Of a stretch of DNA of 14,328 nt, positions 13,560-14,328 are shown one piece after another (the stretch's first letter is position 1; every line of letters begins with the position of its first letter). This stretch comes from Pseudorhodobacter sp. (GTDB lineage Bacteria > Pseudomonadota > Alphaproteobacteria > Rhodobacterales > Rhodobacteraceae), in assembly GCA_014378345.1 (NCBI GenBank), contig JACMNW010000388.1:1-14328 (forward strand), given 5' to 3'. The notes under the pieces are model-generated. The model searched no databases, was not told the DNA's origin, and saw only the letters and a program-made list of their open reading frames with translations. The position numbers and the translations under genes were made by a program.

Positions 13560-14328
13560 ATGTACCGTGTCTCTCCTTTCATTACTGCCTTTGCATGGGC
13601 GCTGCTGGGCGGCATAGCGGTGGCGACAGTTTGGGTGAACCTTTCCCCAGCAACTTACTATGATCTTGTTGAATTGCGGGTGGCGGATGTGACACTGCCA
13701 CGCTGGATGGGCGCAAAAACTGTTTTGCTGACCCCATTGAATGTTGTGGGCGACGGCCTGATGGCGCTTTATCTTGCTTTTGTTGGCAAAGAGCTGTGGG
13801 AATCTTTGGTTCTGGAACGGGGCGCATTGAATGGGCGGCGCATCCTCGTGCCTTTGGGGTTATCAATCGGCGCGATGCTGGGTGCAGTTACCCTGTGGAT
13901 TATCGTCTCTGCCCTGTTTGCGACCGCCGAAATGCCTGATTTTGGCACAGGATGGGTTGTGCCCTTGGGGTCGGATGTGGTGCTTTGTTATCTGATGGGG
14001 CGATGGGTTTTCGGACCAAAACATATGGCGCTGCATGTGCTGTTGTTGTTGACCATATCCGCAGATATTATTGGTCTACTTGTGCTTGGGATAGCCAATC
14101 CGAACATAAGCTTGCGGTTGCTGTGGCTGGGACTGCCGTTGTTAGCCAGTTTGTTTGTCTGGGCGGGCGTAGGGCGGCGACCAAACGTAACAGCGTCAGA
14201 GCGCCGCATGCGCCAGCACATATATCTTTGGCCTTATGTTTTTGCAGGTGTTGTGAGCTGGATCGGTGTTGCCGCAGCTGGTTTGCCGCCTGCTTTGGGG
14301 GTTCTGCCCGTTATTCCAGCCATCGCGC
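13560..14328 (+). CDS. NhaA-like Na+/H+ antiporter homologue, N-terminal 256 residues (cut by window end)
   Basis: A multi-pass inner-membrane protein that starts MYRVSPFITAFAWALLGG with AAGGA at 13549-13553, 6 bases before the ATG, and runs off the window. It resembles NhaA: LMALYLAFVGKELWESL (67-83) corresponds to the NhaA TM II GLEVKREL region, GWVVPLGSDVVLCYLMG (131-147) to the TM IV region with the conserved Asp (D139), and HVLLLLTISADIIGLLVLG (159-177) to TM V, where NhaA has Asp-Asp for ion binding. Here only D169 is present and the first Asp position is Ala168. NhaA exchanges two protons for one sodium and uses that Asp pair, so stoichiometry or substrate may differ. Full length (usually about 390 residues) cannot be checked. 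It is divergent from the CTERM gene. Confidence 0.78.
   Translation, partial: MYRVSPFITAFAWALLGGIAVATVWVNLSPATYYDLVELRVADVTLPRWMGAKTVLLTPLNVVGDGLMALYLAFVGKELWESLVLERGALNGRRILVPLGLSIGAMLGAVTLWIIVSALFATAEMPDFGTGWVVPLGSDVVLCYLMGRWVFGPKHMALHVLLLLTISADIIGLLVLGIANPNISLRLLWLGLPLLASLFVWAGVGRRPNVTASERRMRQHIYLWPYVFAGVVSWIGVAAAGLPPALGVLPVIPAIA

Noticed and set aside
13379..13582. Minus-strand ORF with several Cys residues overlapping the start of the NhaA-like gene
   Set aside because: It overlaps the first codons of a better-supported gene, has no recognisable domain, and the AAAGGAGAGA on that strand is not followed by a usable start at the right distance. Conservation would be needed to revive it.
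1..14328. Defence island, prophage, CRISPR array or biosynthetic cluster
   Set aside because: No direct-repeat array, integrase, transposase, phage structural gene or multi-gene cluster of unknowns is visible; gene content is mainly housekeeping.

Overview
The window looks like a stretch of a moderately GC-rich alphaproteobacterial chromosome, most likely a marine Rhodobacteraceae/Roseobacter-type organism. The support is the gene content and order (purL end, BolA, CGFS glutaredoxin; a zapA cluster divergent from tkt; a small membrane protein upstream of gap; mmsA beside a LysR gene), a VPLPA-CTERM-type surface protein, a DUF1127 mini-protein, frequent GTG/TTG starts, and the GC-rich hairpin plus GGAGGATATTT-type sequence that I associate with Rhodobacteraceae intergenic repeats. 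Most of the window is ordinary housekeeping DNA.

Layout. 1-625 (+) is the 3' end of purL. 763-1515 (+) is a small iron-sulfur/redox cluster: BolA-like protein, a 27-residue membrane peptide ORF, and the CGFS monothiol glutaredoxin. 1546-2706 (-) is an overlapping three-gene cluster: coiled-coil protein, ZapA, and a secreted MliC-type lysozyme inhibitor. 2928-4949 (+) is transketolase, divergent from that cluster and closed by a 10-bp-stem terminator shared with the converging gene. 5000-7046 (-) holds DUF808 membrane protein, DoxX-like protein (TTGA overlap), then an acidic DUF2934 protein. 7202-8465 (+) is a 47-residue membrane protein followed by GAPDH and a strong terminator. 8644-8814 (+) is a DUF1127 protein, convergent with coaD (8852-9361, -). 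Then come a two-CBS-domain protein and a LysR regulator (both -), the latter divergent from mmsA (10901-12400, +). After a bidirectional-looking terminator there is a secreted VPLPA-CTERM-type protein (-), an AT-richer gene-free stretch of about 500 bp, and the start of an NhaA-like antiporter (+) cut by the window end.

Functional themes are central carbon metabolism (tkt, gap), valine catabolism (mmsA with a likely LysR regulator and a palindromic candidate operator), Fe-S trafficking (BolA/Grx4), cell division (ZapA with a coiled-coil neighbour), CoA synthesis and cell-surface functions. I see no CRISPR array, insertion sequence, phage gene, tRNA or rRNA, and no obvious undescribed multi-gene system. 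The items most worth a second look are the NhaA homologue with Ala where the first Asp of the transport Asp-Asp pair is expected, the unannotated small proteins, the coiled-coil/zapA overlap, and the palindrome between lysR and mmsA.
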